Shown here one piece after another: positions 6,503-15,516 of a DNA stretch of 64,000 nucleotides; position 1 is the first letter of the stretch; each line of letters begins with the position of its first letter. Location of the stretch: assembly GCA_036268995.1 (NCBI GenBank), contig DATATB010000090.1, forward strand, positions 71,584 to 135,583, read 5' to 3'. The notes beneath the pieces are model-generated. The model saw only the letters and a program-made list of their open reading frames with translations. It made no database searches and was not told where the DNA came from. Both the position numbers and the translations under genes were made by a program. Source of the stretch: DATATB01 sp036268995 (GTDB taxonomy: Bacteria > Planctomycetota > Planctomycetia > Pirellulales > PNKZ01).

Positions 6503-9250
6503 TTAAAACGCGATGACGTGGCCGGGCAGCAGCGCTACGGCGTCCTCGTGGCAGGTGACCAGCAGGATTTGCAGGTGTTCGGCGGCCTGTTGCAAAATGC
6601 GGAACATTTCGGGCCGGCGGAAGGGGCTCGTCTCGGTTAGCGGATCGTCGAGCACGACGAAATGCTGCCCGCCATTTTGCTCGGCCGTGAGCCGGGCCAG
6701 AGTCAGCCGCACGAGCAACCCGACCTGGCCCTTAAGCCCTTCGGAGTGTTCCTCGAAGGGCAGCTCGTCGCGGTAGCCGCCGCGGTCGGTGATGATCCGC
6801 GTGATGCGGCTGGTGTCGGCGTCGATCTCCAGTTCGGTCGGCAGGCCGCGAATCTGCCGCAGCCACGGAGCAATGCGCTCGTTGAGCGGTTTGGCAATCA
6901 GCCGGGCCAGCGATTGCCGCTGCTGAGTGAGCACTCCATCCAGCAAGGCCAAGGCGCCCAGCTTGCGTTCTTCGCCGGCGAGCCGGGCATCCAGCTCGCC
7001 GATCTCTTGTTCCAGGCGTTCCAGTTCGCCCTGCGGATCGTTGCCGCAGATAGTCCGCAGCTCGGCCCGCTTTTCGGCGAGTTGAAGATTGAGTTCGCCG
7101 ACCTTGCCGTCGAGTGCCGCCAGCTTCGTGTCTTGCGCGGCCAACTCGTCGTCGCTGATCGCCGGGCCGAGGTCGGCGACCGCCTGCTGAGCTTGTTCCA
7201 CTTCGCTTTCGAGCCCGGCCGTTTTCACGCGAAGCTGCTGGATGTTTTGCCGGCGAACGTCGTCGGCCAGGCCGTCTCGCTCCAACTCGACCAGGCGGCG
7301 GCTGGCTTCGCCGGCGGCGGCTCGGGCTTGCGAGAGCTGCTGCTCGGCGAGCGAATACTTCTTGTCCAGCGCCGCGAGCTCGCGTTCGGCCGATCCACCC
7401 CCCTCGACCAATTTTTGATAGATCGTTTGTTGAGCTCGCTCTTCGTCTTTGAGCCGCTCGATTTCGGCCCTGAGTCCGTCGGCGTCGAGACCCTCGGGCA
7501 CCAACGACTTGAGCGCTTCGAGGCGGGTGACGGCCGACGTAAGCTTCTGCTGAGCGTCTTTCAACTGTTTGCGGAGTCGATCGCGGTCGCCCAACTCGCG
7601 GCCCGCCTGGCCGGCCTGGCGGCGGGCCTCTTTAACGCCGCGTTCGGCCTCTTCGCCTCGAATGCGGATCTCTTCCAGCCGATCGAATCCGCCCGGCAGC
7701 TCATCGGCCGCGGCGCCATGTGCCGACAGCGATTGATTCAGGCTGTCGCCTTGCTGCTGAATCGTCTTCAATAGCTCGGCCAGTTCCGTGGCACCGCAAC
7801 TGATCTGCAAGCGGCCCACGCCCTCGATTTCCAAACGCAGCGAGCGGACGGCGCCCAGCGTGGCCGGCGCGCCGGGCTCGGCCGTGAGTGCCTGAGCAGA
7901 ACCGCTGTCGGCGCTCCACTCGATCCGCAGCGGCCGGGCCGGCTCGAAGTTCAGTTGCAAGCTGCTCATGGCGTCGCGTTTAAGCGCGCTGAGTTCGGCA
8001 AAAGCCTTGCGCCAGCGGCCGATGTCTTCGCCCGTGGGCCAAGGCCCGATCGCGTCGAAGGCTTTTTCCGCTTCCGCCAAGGCCGATTGCAACGCTTCGG
8101 ATTGATCGAAACTCTGCTGGGCCTGGGCGCACGCGTCGGTTTGCTGAAACACTTCGAGCCGGCTCGCATGCGCATCGATTCGGCGCCGGACCGATTCGAG
8201 CGCGCCCTCCGCCTTGATGCGGTCGCCTTTGATCCGCTCGCAGTGTTGGATCGCGGCTTGCCGGGCCGGGTCGAGCTGTTTCAACTGCCCGTCGAGTTGA
8301 TCGCAGCTCTGCGTCTGACTGTCGCGTTGTTTGCGCAGGCTTTCGATTTCCTCCATGCGTTTTTCGGCCGCTGCCAGGTCGCGCCGACAGGCGTCGGCCA
8401 TATCGGAGCACTTGGCGCGAACGCCTTCGGCTTCCTTTTGACGTTTTTGCTGGGCCTGCCGCGTCTTGCGCAGCTGCTTGGCTTGCTCCAATTGCGGGCC
8501 CAGCCCGGCCGCTTCGCGATCCAGCTTGAGAATGCTGCGCCGCAGTTCGTCGACTTTTGCAAGCTGGCTTTTAACAGTGGCCAGCTCGTCGCGCTTTTGC
8601 TGCCGCGTCTGCCGCAGCTCGTAGGCAAGCGTGCCCGATTTCGCACTGTCGACCAGCGGCTGCTTGAGCGTTTTGTTGAGCTGCTCGTCGCGCGCGGCGC
8701 CAATCCGCTTGCGCAATTGCTCGAGCCGCGCGCTGGGCATGATCGTGCCGTCTTTGCCGATCGACAGCGCGGCGCAGGCGGCGATCGGCAGCGACTCGGC
8801 CAGGTATGCGTAGCCTTCGCTCTGCTCGGACCAGTCGAGCCCCGGCATGGCGTGCGAGCGAGCCAGCAGCTCGCGGAGTTTTTCTTCGGCCTGCGCATCG
8901 CGAAAGGTCCGCTCGCCGCCTTGCGGATCGAGCACCTTGAGCGTGCATTGCCGATGGTCCTTCTTGCCGGATACTGTCTTGGTGACGGTCACGCGCGACG
9001 AGCCGATGAGCAATTCCAACTCGACCGTCGGCCGCGCGTTGGGATTGTTCACCGGAGCAATGAAATCGACGTTGTTGCTTTTCCCCTTCTTGGCCGTGTG
9101 GTCCCAGTACAGCGCTTTTTGAATCGCTTCGACGATCGTGCTCTTGCCCGCTTCGTTTTCGCCCCGCAGGATGTTCAAGCCGGGCTGGAGCACCAGCTCC
9201 CGGGCGGCGGTCGAACGCCAGTCGCTGATTTTGATTCGCACGATGTTCAT
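6503..9250 (-). CDS. Rad50/SbcC/YhaN-type AAA ATPase
   Basis: 915 residues in an SMC-like layout. The N-terminal P-loop G-E-N-E-A-G-K-S (about residues 30-37) is followed by a globular segment, then long heptad-rich coiled coils with a small globular insert, and a C-terminal head with the Walker B V-V-L-D-D-P-L-T-E. The centre has no C-x-x-C zinc hook of the Rad50/SbcC type; size and arrangement are nearer Bacillus YhaN. The start overlaps the stop of the nuclease gene (ATGA), so the two are coupled and presumably form one complex acting on DNA ends in repair or restart. The family is clear; the exact subfamily is inferred. Confidence 0.85.
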   Translation of the reverse strand: MNIVRIKISDWRSTAARELVLQPGLNILRGENEAGKSTIVEAIQKALYWDHTAKKGKSNNVDFIAPVNNPNARPTVELELLIGSSRVTVTKTVSGKKDHRQCTLKVLDPQGGERTFRDAQAEEKLRELLARSHAMPGLDWSEQSEGYAYLAESLPIAACAALSIGKDGTIMPSARLEQLRKRIGAARDEQLNKTLKQPLVDSAKSGTLAYELRQTRQQKRDELATVKSQLAKVDELRRSILKLDREAAGLGPQLEQAKQLRKTRQAQQKRQKEAEGVRAKCSDMADACRRDLAAAEKRMEEIESLRKQRDSQTQSCDQLDGQLKQLDPARQAAIQHCERIKGDRIKAEGALESVRRRIDAHASRLEVFQQTDACAQAQQSFDQSEALQSALAEAEKAFDAIGPWPTGEDIGRWRKAFAELSALKRDAMSSLQLNFEPARPLRIEWSADSGSAQALTAEPGAPATLGAVRSLRLEIEGVGRLQISCGATELAELLKTIQQQGDSLNQSLSAHGAAADELPGGFDRLEEIRIRGEEAERGVKEARRQAGQAGRELGDRDRLRKQLKDAQQKLTSAVTRLEALKSLVPEGLDADGLRAEIERLKDEERAQQTIYQKLVEGGGSAERELAALDKKYSLAEQQLSQARAAAGEASRRLVELERDGLADDVRRQNIQQLRVKTAGLESEVEQAQQAVADLGPAISDDELAAQDTKLAALDGKVGELNLQLAEKRAELRTICGNDPQGELERLEQEIGELDARLAGEERKLGALALLDGVLTQQRQSLARLIAKPLNERIAPWLRQIRGLPTELEIDADTSRITRIITDRGGYRDELPFEEHSEGLKGQVGLLVRLTLARLTAEQNGGQHFVVLDDPLTETSPFRRPEMFRILQQAAEHLQILLVTCHEDAVALLPGHVIAF

Positions 9251-10434
9251 GCCTGCGATTCCTGCTTCAGCTCGCGGTAGTAGAGCGCGAGCGCTTCGCG
9301 ACAGATCTCCGGGCGCGAGGCCAGACCGGCGATCAGCACTTGGGCATCATCGCCCTCGGTAGCCGAAGAAGCTTGCGGCGGCTGCTGGAGGGCTTCGAGC
9401 ACTTCGCGTTCGGCCTTGCCCAGGCCCAAGGTGTCGAAGTCGGCGCGGCTCGGCTCGCGATACAGGGCGCCTAACTGCCCATCGACGCCCAGTAGCCGCT
9501 GATCGAGCCCCGCGGCCCAGGCGGTGAAGTCCTGGAAATCGCTTTCGTTGAGCGCGCCGGAGACTTCGAGCTTCAGCAGCACGTCGTCGGCATCTTCGAG
9601 GCCGTCGATCTTCTGTTGTAGCGGCCCATAGCCCGCCTCTGGCGACAATGTTTCGGCGATGACCATCGGCCGCATCTTGCCCACGCGATGCGGCGCAACG
9701 CGCGGCTCGTCGCCGGGCGCGTCGAGTTGCACGAGCAGGGCATAGCCGGCCCGCGGCTCGTCGCAGGCCGTGCATTCGCTGGTGCCGGCGTAGTAGCAGC
9801 GGGCCTTGGCGGCGGGATGGTCGGCGAGGGTATACGAATGAAAATCGCCCAAGGCCAGATAGTCCAATCCGGCGGCTTCAGCCCGGTTCGCGGCGATGAA
9901 GTTCACGGCGTACGGCTCGCCGCTATAGCCTTGCCATCGGCCGTGCGCCAGCCCGATGCGATAACGGCTGCCGCCGCGCGTGCCGGCGGGAATCCAGCTC
10001 GAAAGATCTTCGGGCGTGGAGTTCGACGTCACGGGGCAAGGGAACACCGTCGTGTCGCAGAAGTCCAGCTCCAGCGGCTCGCAGGTGAGCGCCAGCCGGA
10101 TGTTCGAGCGGCCGGCCAGTTGGCCGGCGAATTCGTCCCGCCGCCAGACGCTTCCCTCGGTGAGCGGATCGTGATTGCCGGGAATAATAATCGTCGGCAC
10201 CGGGGCATCGGCCAGCAGAGCCAAGACTTCGGCCATCACGTCGGCGCGGGGCGTGTCGGATTGGAACACGTCGCCGGCGACCAGGATGAATGCGGCCCGC
10301 TGGCTGTCGGCCAGATCGTAGACGCGGTGGATGGCGTCGAACCGCCATTGCCGCAGCGCGCTCGTCTTGCGTCCCAGCCGCTGGTAGGCCCGGCCGAGAT
10401 GCCAGTCCGAAGTATGCACGAATGTCAGCGACAC
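9247..10434 (-). CDS. Mre11/SbcD/YhaO-type DNA repair exonuclease
   Basis: 395 residues of calcineurin-like metallophosphoesterase type. Metal ligands are visible in order: D10-W-H12 in H-T-S-D-W-H-L-G-R, G-D-V-F, G-N-H-D, H-G-R and L-G-D-F-H-S-Y. The GTG at 10434 is chosen because GGGAGGA lies about 6 bases upstream and the protein then begins at the family's usual point; the frame runs on to 10503 without family sequence. It should degrade DNA ends together with the coupled ATPase immediately downstream. No signal peptide, so cytoplasmic. Confidence 0.88.
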   Translation of the reverse strand: MSLTFVHTSDWHLGRAYQRLGRKTSALRQWRFDAIHRVYDLADSQRAAFILVAGDVFQSDTPRADVMAEVLALLADAPVPTIIIPGNHDPLTEGSVWRRDEFAGQLAGRSNIRLALTCEPLELDFCDTTVFPCPVTSNSTPEDLSSWIPAGTRGGSRYRIGLAHGRWQGYSGEPYAVNFIAANRAEAAGLDYLALGDFHSYTLADHPAAKARCYYAGTSECTACDEPRAGYALLVQLDAPGDEPRVAPHRVGKMRPMVIAETLSPEAGYGPLQQKIDGLEDADDVLLKLEVSGALNESDFQDFTAWAAGLDQRLLGVDGQLGALYREPSRADFDTLGLGKAEREVLEALQQPPQASSATEGDDAQVLIAGLASRPEICREALALYYRELKQESQA

Positions 10435-10553
10435 CAGGGATCCTCCCGAAACCAGTGACGACGCTAGCTGTCTTACCTCCTGCCCGGGACAGCTCACGTC
10501 CAAGGTTACATTTGTTCACATCGGGGGGCTGGTTGTCAAAGGGAGAAGATAAA

Positions 10554-10697
10554 ATGCCGAGCATGGCAATCGTGGCGGGTGCTCCCGCGCAGTCGCTACC
10601 GGCCCGCGATGTCCAGGCCGTCGAACCGTTTGGTGCGCCGCACGGCGCAGAAGCGCGAGCGCGAAGCGTGACCGGACGGACTCAAGCCCGGCCTTAA
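10554..10697 (+). CDS. possible 47-residue small protein
   Basis: An ATG with GGGAGAAG 8 bases upstream opens a 47-codon frame that ends by overlapping the 3' end of the FHA gene on the other strand. The product is Ala/Pro/Arg-rich with no family I recognise. The strong ribosome binding site is the only support; composition is ordinary for this GC-rich DNA, so it may be spurious. Confidence 0.2.
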   Translation: MPSMAIVAGAPAQSLPARDVQAVEPFGAPHGAEARARSVTGRTQARP

Positions 10698-11365
10698 TCG
10701 TCGTCGCTGGGTTCGCCGATGTGGCGGCGGTATTCGGCCAGGCGGATCTGGATGTCGATCAGGCTCTGCCATTGCCGCTCGTCGAGCGTGATGCGGCCGT
10801 TTTGCGGCATCACCCGCACGCTGGCCAGCAGGTCACGAATCCGCATGTGGACGTATTCCAGGATCTCCGAGAGCTGGGCCGCCTGCAGGGGGCTGAGCTT
10901 CTGCGGCAGCTCGGGCGGCTCGCTGGCCCGAAAGCTGACGCCCGATTGCGGGTTGTCGGTCCAGTTCAGCTCGTATTCCAGGTTGGACGACGATGCGTCG
11001 GCATCCTCGCCACCCTCGCCAGGCTGCTTGTCGCTGGCGCCGCGGAGCGTGGCCAGGCGCTCGGCGATTTCTTCGCGCGAGCCGAACAGCAGGACCGACC
11101 GGCCGACGAAGATCAGGTCGCCATGCCGCAGCACGCGGAGCTGGATATCCTCGCCGTTGACGCGGGTGCCGTTGGTGCTCTCCAGGTCGGTGAGCACCAG
11201 TTTGTCCTGGTCTTCCTGGATCTTGAGATGAAAGCGGCTGACGCGCTCGTCATTGAGCTGGAGGGTGTTGCCCTCCTCGCGGCCGATCGTCACAGGAGTG
11301 GGCAGCGACGCGAAGACGCGCCCCCGATCGGCCCCATCCAACACCCGCAGCGTTATCAAGGCCAT
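10694..11365 (-). CDS. FHA-domain protein
   Basis: 223 residues. Residues about 20-90 are a forkhead-associated domain with its usual marks: I-G-R-E, then S-R-F-H, then the D-L-E-S-T-N-G-T-R-V-N-G turn that binds phosphothreonine. The C-terminal 130 residues are acidic and then helical, with no recognised domain. It should read Ser/Thr phosphorylation on a partner; no kinase is next to it. It is transcribed from a well-formed promoter at 11426-11455, leaving a leader of about 55 nt. Cytoplasmic; the specific pathway is unknown. Confidence 0.85.
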   Translation of the reverse strand: MALITLRVLDGADRGRVFASLPTPVTIGREEGNTLQLNDERVSRFHLKIQEDQDKLVLTDLESTNGTRVNGEDIQLRVLRHGDLIFVGRSVLLFGSREEIAERLATLRGASDKQPGEGGEDADASSSNLEYELNWTDNPQSGVSFRASEPPELPQKLSPLQAAQLSEILEYVHMRIRDLLASVRVMPQNGRITLDERQWQSLIDIQIRLAEYRRHIGEPSDDD

Positions 11366-11425
11366 CCGCGTGGGCTCAGAGTCTGACGAGACTTCGCAAG
11401 ATAAGCAAACAAGTTCTGTTTTTGG

Positions 11426-11455
11426 CTTATAGCACGGCTACGAAGAATGGGTCAA
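11426..11455 (-). promoter_or_regulatory. sigma70-type promoter for the FHA gene
   Basis: On the minus strand TTGACC and TATAAG are separated by 18 bases, each matching five of six consensus positions. The predicted start lies near 11419, about 54 bases before the FHA start codon. Confidence 0.6.
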
Positions 11456-11733
11456 CTACTACGTCGATAATCGGCGCACGATTCTCTGCCTGGGAGCCGG
11501 CGGCGATGGATCATGTCGCCAAACGGCGCTGCTGGAGGCTGCCCATTCGCCTGCCGGGTTTGCTCAATCGGCAGAACCGACGGCCGGAAGGCCAAAAACG
11601 CGATTATACCCGCCAGCGGCGCGATCGTGTGGCCAGACGTGTCTTGTTTATCAAGGGTTTTCTGATAAGCTAGTGCATGGCCGTTTGCCCGGTGACAACA
11701 GGGTCCGCCGCCATCCCTCGTAAAAAGCGCCTC

Positions 11734-11807
11734 GCGCCCGTGGCGCAATTGGATAGCGCATCGGTCTTCGGAACCGAGGGTTGCAGGTTCGAATCCTGCC
11801 GGGCGCG
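11734..11807 (+). tRNA. tRNA-Arg, anticodon UCG
   Basis: A complete cloverleaf can be drawn: acceptor arms GCGCCCG/CGGGCGC, D-arm GCGC/GCGC, anticodon stem TCGGT/ACCGA with loop CTTCGGA (anticodon TCG, reading CGA), five-base variable loop, and T-arm GCAGG/CCTGC with loop TTCGAAT. G is the discriminator base and CCA is not encoded. Nine bases before the tRNA (AAAAAGCGC at 11722-11730) can pair with GCGCTTTTT at 805-813 of the same kilobase, which may form a precursor stem. Confidence 0.95.
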
Positions 11808-12135
11808 CTTTTTATGGGTGCTGCGGGCGGGATTTCATGCCTGCCGAAAGGCGAAGGGACTGAACGGTCAGGCGTGGATTGAGAATTCGCCGAAGGAGTC
11901 GGCGGGCATGCTCCGAATGTCGGCGGAGATGCCAGTTCATCGGGCTTCGAGGGAAGCTCGCCGGGGCAAATGATTCTGCTTCGCAGGCTTTTCCGCTGCG
12001 CCAGCCGTATCAAACTTGCGGTCTTTGTCAGGTTCGATCGCGCCGGAACAGGCGCAGGCAGCGACCCGATGCTAGCGCGACGCGGTTTCGCGGTCGCACG
12101 CGGTCGGCCAGTCGTTTTGCACGGAGAGTTTCTTG
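11808..12135. other. intergenic region between tRNA and desaturase, no gene seen
   Basis: About 330 bases. The only gene-related signal is GGAGAG just before the desaturase start. No promoter, terminator, RNA or credible short gene stands out. Confidence 0.5.
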
Positions 12136-13149
12136 ATGTTTTTGAAGCAGTCCGCGGATTATCGCACCATCCTCTGGGTGGCTCTCGCCGCGGCCTTCGT
12201 CGCCGTGCAATACACCTGGCCGCCAACGGCGCGGGTCCTGTTGCCGCTCACGTGCTATTTCGGCATTGCCTGCGGGACGATCACGCACAACCACAACCAT
12301 TGCGCGACGTTTGTCGGCCGGCGCATGAACCATGCCTTCGGCCACATCCTCACGCTGTTCTACGGCTATCCCACGATCATGTGGATTCCCACGCATAACC
12401 AGAATCACCATCGCCTGGTGAATCGGCCCGGCGATGCCACGATTACCTGGCGCTACACGAACAAGCACAACTTGTGGGTCGCCAGCACTTACTTTTTCGT
12501 CTCGAGCTATTTTCAGTCTGAGCCGATCAAGCAGTACATTCGCCGCGCCAAGTTGCACAATCGGCCTCTGTACGGCCGCATTTTGTTCCAATATTCGATT
12601 TGGCTCGGGTATCTCGCGCTGATGCTGGGCTTGGGACTTTGGCTGCACGGGCTGCGAACCGGCTTTCTGGTCTGGTTTGCCGCGGTTGTGGTCCCCCCGT
12701 TCTGCTCGCTGTCGATGATCATGTTCTTCAACTATGTGCAGCACGTCCACGCCGACGCCTGGTCCGAGCGCGATCACTCGCGAAACTTCACCGGCAAGAT
12801 CTTCAATTATCTGTTTTTCAACAACGGCTACCATACGATCCACCACGATCATCCGGGCATGCACTGGAGCCTTTTGCCGGCCGCCCACGCACGCATTGCC
12901 GCGTCGGTCGATCCGCGGCTGAACGAGGGGAACCTGGCGTGGTTTTTGGTGAAGCAATACGTGCTGGCCTGGATCTGGCCCAAATATGGTACGCAGCAGC
13001 TCGGCCCCGAGCCGCTGGACGCCGCTGCCGCAGCGGCGCTGATGGCTCCGCTCAGCGTGCCCAGCGAGCCGCTCAAACCAGCTAGCCCGACCGTGGTCGG
13101 ACTGTGTACGGACTCGGCCGAGTTGGCCGACGCTGCCCACGGGCTGTAA
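12136..13149 (+). CDS. membrane fatty acid desaturase
   Basis: 337 residues, an integral membrane di-iron desaturase/hydroxylase. The three histidine boxes are present: H-N-H-N-H early, H-N-Q-N-H-H about 35 residues on, and H-T-I-H-H-D-H-P-G-M-H-W in the C-terminal third; hydrophobic segments lie between them. The ATG at 12136 follows GGAGAG by about 8 bases. Length and box spacing fit acyl-lipid desaturases, which introduce double bonds into membrane fatty acids using reduced ferredoxin or a similar donor. The last 40 residues (Ala/Pro-rich) lie beyond the family core. Exact substrate and double-bond position cannot be read. Confidence 0.85.
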   Translation: MFLKQSADYRTILWVALAAAFVAVQYTWPPTARVLLPLTCYFGIACGTITHNHNHCATFVGRRMNHAFGHILTLFYGYPTIMWIPTHNQNHHRLVNRPGDATITWRYTNKHNLWVASTYFFVSSYFQSEPIKQYIRRAKLHNRPLYGRILFQYSIWLGYLALMLGLGLWLHGLRTGFLVWFAAVVVPPFCSLSMIMFFNYVQHVHADAWSERDHSRNFTGKIFNYLFFNNGYHTIHHDHPGMHWSLLPAAHARIAASVDPRLNEGNLAWFLVKQYVLAWIWPKYGTQQLGPEPLDAAAAAALMAPLSVPSEPLKPASPTVVGLCTDSAELADAAHGL

Positions 13150-13209
13150 GCTAAAGAGCGCCCTTGGGCCTTGGATGTGATCCGTCTGCGCAGGACTCTG
13201 TAGTTGTCC

Positions 13210-13908
13210 ATGTCGGCTTGGCAGCAGCTTAATCGAGACATTATCGCCTGCCGGAGTTGCCCGCGGCTCGTCGAGCACTGTACGCGGATTGGGCGCGAGC
13301 GGCGAAAGTCCTTTGCCGACGACACGTATTGGGCCCGGCCGGTCGCCAATTTTGGCGATCCACAAGGCCGGCTGTTGATTGTCGGCCTGGCCCCTGCGGC
13401 GCATGGCGCCAACCGCACCGGCCGCATGTTCACCGGCGATCGCAGCGGCGAGTGGCTGTTTCGAGCCTTGCACCGGGCGGGCTTTGCCAACCAGCCCGAG
13501 AGCGTTTCGGCCGACGATCGTTTGCAGCTCCTGGACTGCGCGATTTCGGCCACGTGCCATTGCGCCCCGCCGGACAATCGGCCCTCGCGCGACGAAATCG
13601 CCAACTGCCGGACCTGGCTCGAGCGCACGCTTCAGATCAGCCCGGCACGCGTGTATCTGGCCCTGGGGCAGATCGGCTGGCAGGCGCTGGTGGATGAATT
13701 TCGCCGGCTGGGATGGCTTTCCGGCCCCCGGCCCAAATTCTCGCACGCGGCACGGGTCGAACTGGCCGCCGGGCGCTGGCTGGTGGGAAGCTATCATCCC
13801 AGCCAGCAGAACACCTTCACCGGGCGGCTGACCGAGCCGATGTTCGACGCGGTCTTTTCGCTGGCCCGCGAGTTGCTAGGCACTGCGACAGTCGGCGGCC
13901 AGCCGTAG
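13210..13908 (+). CDS. uracil-DNA glycosylase, family 5 (UdgB type)
   Basis: 232 residues. The first motif G-L-A-P-A-A-H-G-A-N-R-T-G-R-M-F-T-G-D and the second S-Y-H-P-S-Q-Q-N-T-F-T-G-R-L-T are characteristic of family-5 glycosylases, which use a water-activating set lacking the Asp/Asn of the classical enzyme. Cys residues in C-R-S-C-P near the start and later single Cys residues fit the Fe-S cluster of this family. It removes uracil and related deaminated bases from DNA. The ATG at 13210 begins just before the Fe-S motif. The TAG stop is part of a 24-nt repeat unit that begins inside the last codons. Confidence 0.88.
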   Translation: MSAWQQLNRDIIACRSCPRLVEHCTRIGRERRKSFADDTYWARPVANFGDPQGRLLIVGLAPAAHGANRTGRMFTGDRSGEWLFRALHRAGFANQPESVSADDRLQLLDCAISATCHCAPPDNRPSRDEIANCRTWLERTLQISPARVYLALGQIGWQALVDEFRRLGWLSGPRPKFSHAARVELAAGRWLVGSYHPSQQNTFTGRLTEPMFDAVFSLARELLGTATVGGQP

Positions 13909-13972
13909 CGGAAGCCGTGAGGCTTCCGACGGATTCACGGGCGAGCTTCGGAATTCGCACGAATACCGCTAC
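13905..13972. repeat. inverted pair of 24-nt repeat units at a gene end
   Basis: Forward unit 13905-13928 and inverted unit 13949-13972. The GTAG at the left edge overlaps and supplies the stop codon of the uracil-DNA glycosylase gene. Both units carry one or two base changes from the family consensus. Confidence 0.8.
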
Positions 13973-14099
13973 CGGGCAAGCGACTGGCATTTTGCTCCCT
14001 TGGCGCTTCATTTCGGCTGGGGCCGAGAATAAACTTGCTTGCAGAGAGCGCATGTATTTACCGGCAGCAAATGACGCGATTGACTTGAGGAGATCGGCC

Positions 14100-15329
14100 A
14101 TGCGAGCGCACCCGACGAAATGTGTTTTCGCCTTATGCTTATTAGCGGCGTTGACCACCCGTGCAACGGCCTGCGACGACCCCAACTGCGGCGCCGCGGC
14201 CATGACGATGCCCGCTGAAGTCACCTGGCAGGCAGCCAGCCCCCTGGTGAGCTATCCAGTTGCCAGCTATCCAGTTGCCAGCTATCCGGTGGCCAGCTAT
14301 CCGGTGGCCAGTTATCCGGTGGCCAGTTATCCGGTTGCCAGCTATGCCGAGCCGTACGTGGTGGCCCGGCCGATCGAAACGGTGATCGAGCGCGAGGAGA
14401 CGGTGACCGTCCAGCGGCCCGTCTACGAAACCGTCGAGCGCGAAGAACGGGTCGTGGTCCGCAGGCCCGTGGTGCAGCGCTCGGAGCGGGAAGAGTCGTA
14501 TGTCGTGCGCCGCCCGGTGCTGGAAACGGCCGAGCGCGAAGAGCGGTTCGTGGTGCAAAAGCCGGTCTACGAAACGGCCGAGCGCGAAGAGCGCGTGATC
14601 GTGCGCCGGCCGGTGGTCGAGCGGACGGAGCAATTGCAAAGCTACACGGCGCAGATGCCGGTCACCACGTATCGGCTGGTCGACAATGGTTGCGGCGCGT
14701 GCATGCAGGTGCCACAAGTGACCTACATGCCGCAGCAGGTCGTGCGGCGCGTGCCGGTCGAAACGGTCCGCTACGTCGAGGCGGTGGAAGTTCGCAAGGT
14801 GCCGGTCCAAACGGTGCGCTACGTCGAGCAGCAAGAAGTGCGCAAGGTTCCGGTGCAAGTGCTGCGCTACGTCGAAGAGCGCGTCGTGCGCAAGGTGCCG
14901 GTGGAAACGCTGACGTACGTGGAAGAGCAGGTGGTGCGCAAAGTTCCCACGGTGGTCTGCCGCATGGAAACCCGGCAAGAGGTGCGCCGCGTGCCGCTGG
15001 TGGGACCAACTTACTTGGAAGCCCCGCTGGGCGCTGCGCCCGCTTCGGGCGCCAGCGACGTCTGCCAGCCGGCTGCTAGCGGTGCGGATCGTGCCGGCCA
15101 AACGCCGCACGTGGGCGAGCCGACTCCGGCGCCCGCCTTGAAGGGCAACGAGCAGCCGCAATCGCACGAAGCCGGACGTCCCGCCAAAGCACCGGACAGT
15201 GGCCCCCAGCCAACGCCGGCGAAGCCCAAGCAGCAGGAAAAAGCCGGCGGCACTGACTCCGGCGAGTCACCGGCGGTCTTGTACGACAAGCTGGTGCCCG
15301 TCTTTCACCAGCGCGTGCGGCAGAATTAG
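14100..15329 (+). CDS. exported YTV-type repeat protein
   Basis: 409 residues with a signal peptide ending near A-T-A-C. After six copies of S-Y-P-V-A (residues about 51-80) come about five 15-residue repeats of the form Y-V-V-R-R-P-V-x-E-T-x-E-R-E-E, then a Cys-containing turn (G-C-G-A-C-M), then a second block of V-R-K-V-P-V-x-T-V-R-Y-V-E repeats, and a Pro/Ala-rich low-complexity tail. The first block matches the YTV repeat pattern of planctomycete surface proteins as I know it. The ATG at 14100 has GGAG about 9 bases upstream. A structural role in the outer envelope is likely but inferred. Confidence 0.7.
   Translation: MRAHPTKCVFALCLLAALTTRATACDDPNCGAAAMTMPAEVTWQAASPLVSYPVASYPVASYPVASYPVASYPVASYPVASYAEPYVVARPIETVIEREETVTVQRPVYETVEREERVVVRRPVVQRSEREESYVVRRPVLETAEREERFVVQKPVYETAEREERVIVRRPVVERTEQLQSYTAQMPVTTYRLVDNGCGACMQVPQVTYMPQQVVRRVPVETVRYVEAVEVRKVPVQTVRYVEQQEVRKVPVQVLRYVEERVVRKVPVETLTYVEEQVVRKVPTVVCRMETRQEVRRVPLVGPTYLEAPLGAAPASGASDVCQPAASGADRAGQTPHVGEPTPAPALKGNEQPQSHEAGRPAKAPDSGPQPTPAKPKQQEKAGGTDSGESPAVLYDKLVPVFHQRVRQN
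14250..14339 (+). repeat. six tandem 15-bp repeats encoding S-Y-P-V-A
   Basis: Six exact-length units of AGCTATCCAGTTGCC with third-position changes (CCG for CCA, GTG for GTT, AGT for AGC). The period is a multiple of three, so copy number can change without a frameshift. Confidence 0.9.
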
Positions 15330-15482
15330 CGCGTGGCCGGCAACGCTGAGGTTCGTTGTCGCATGGACGGCTCAACACGGCGCGATTATCAATCGGCATG
15401 CCGGCATGAGTCGCAAGCTCGCGACTCGTTGACCTTTGCGGCGTGGCGTTGAGAAGCGCGTCGCGCGCGTGCGGCAAATCGT

Positions 15483-15510
15483 TTGACAAGGACCTCCGCG
15501 CCGTTACAAT
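15483..15510 (+). promoter_or_regulatory. near-consensus sigma70-type promoter
   Basis: A perfect TTGACA is followed after 16 bases by TACAAT (five of six). No protein start follows; the start site near 15517 precedes a short stretch ending in a strong terminator, so it probably serves a small RNA. Confidence 0.65.
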
Positions 15511-15516
15511 CCACCG

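Noticed and set aside
7955..9280. 441-codon plus-strand open frame
   Set aside because: Antisense shadow of the Rad50-type ATPase; long open frames opposite real genes are expected at this GC content.
14250..14339. Short regular tandem repeats, at first glance CRISPR-like
   Set aside because: Units are 15 bp, adjacent without spacers and encode S-Y-P-V-A in frame; no cas genes. No CRISPR array was seen in the window.
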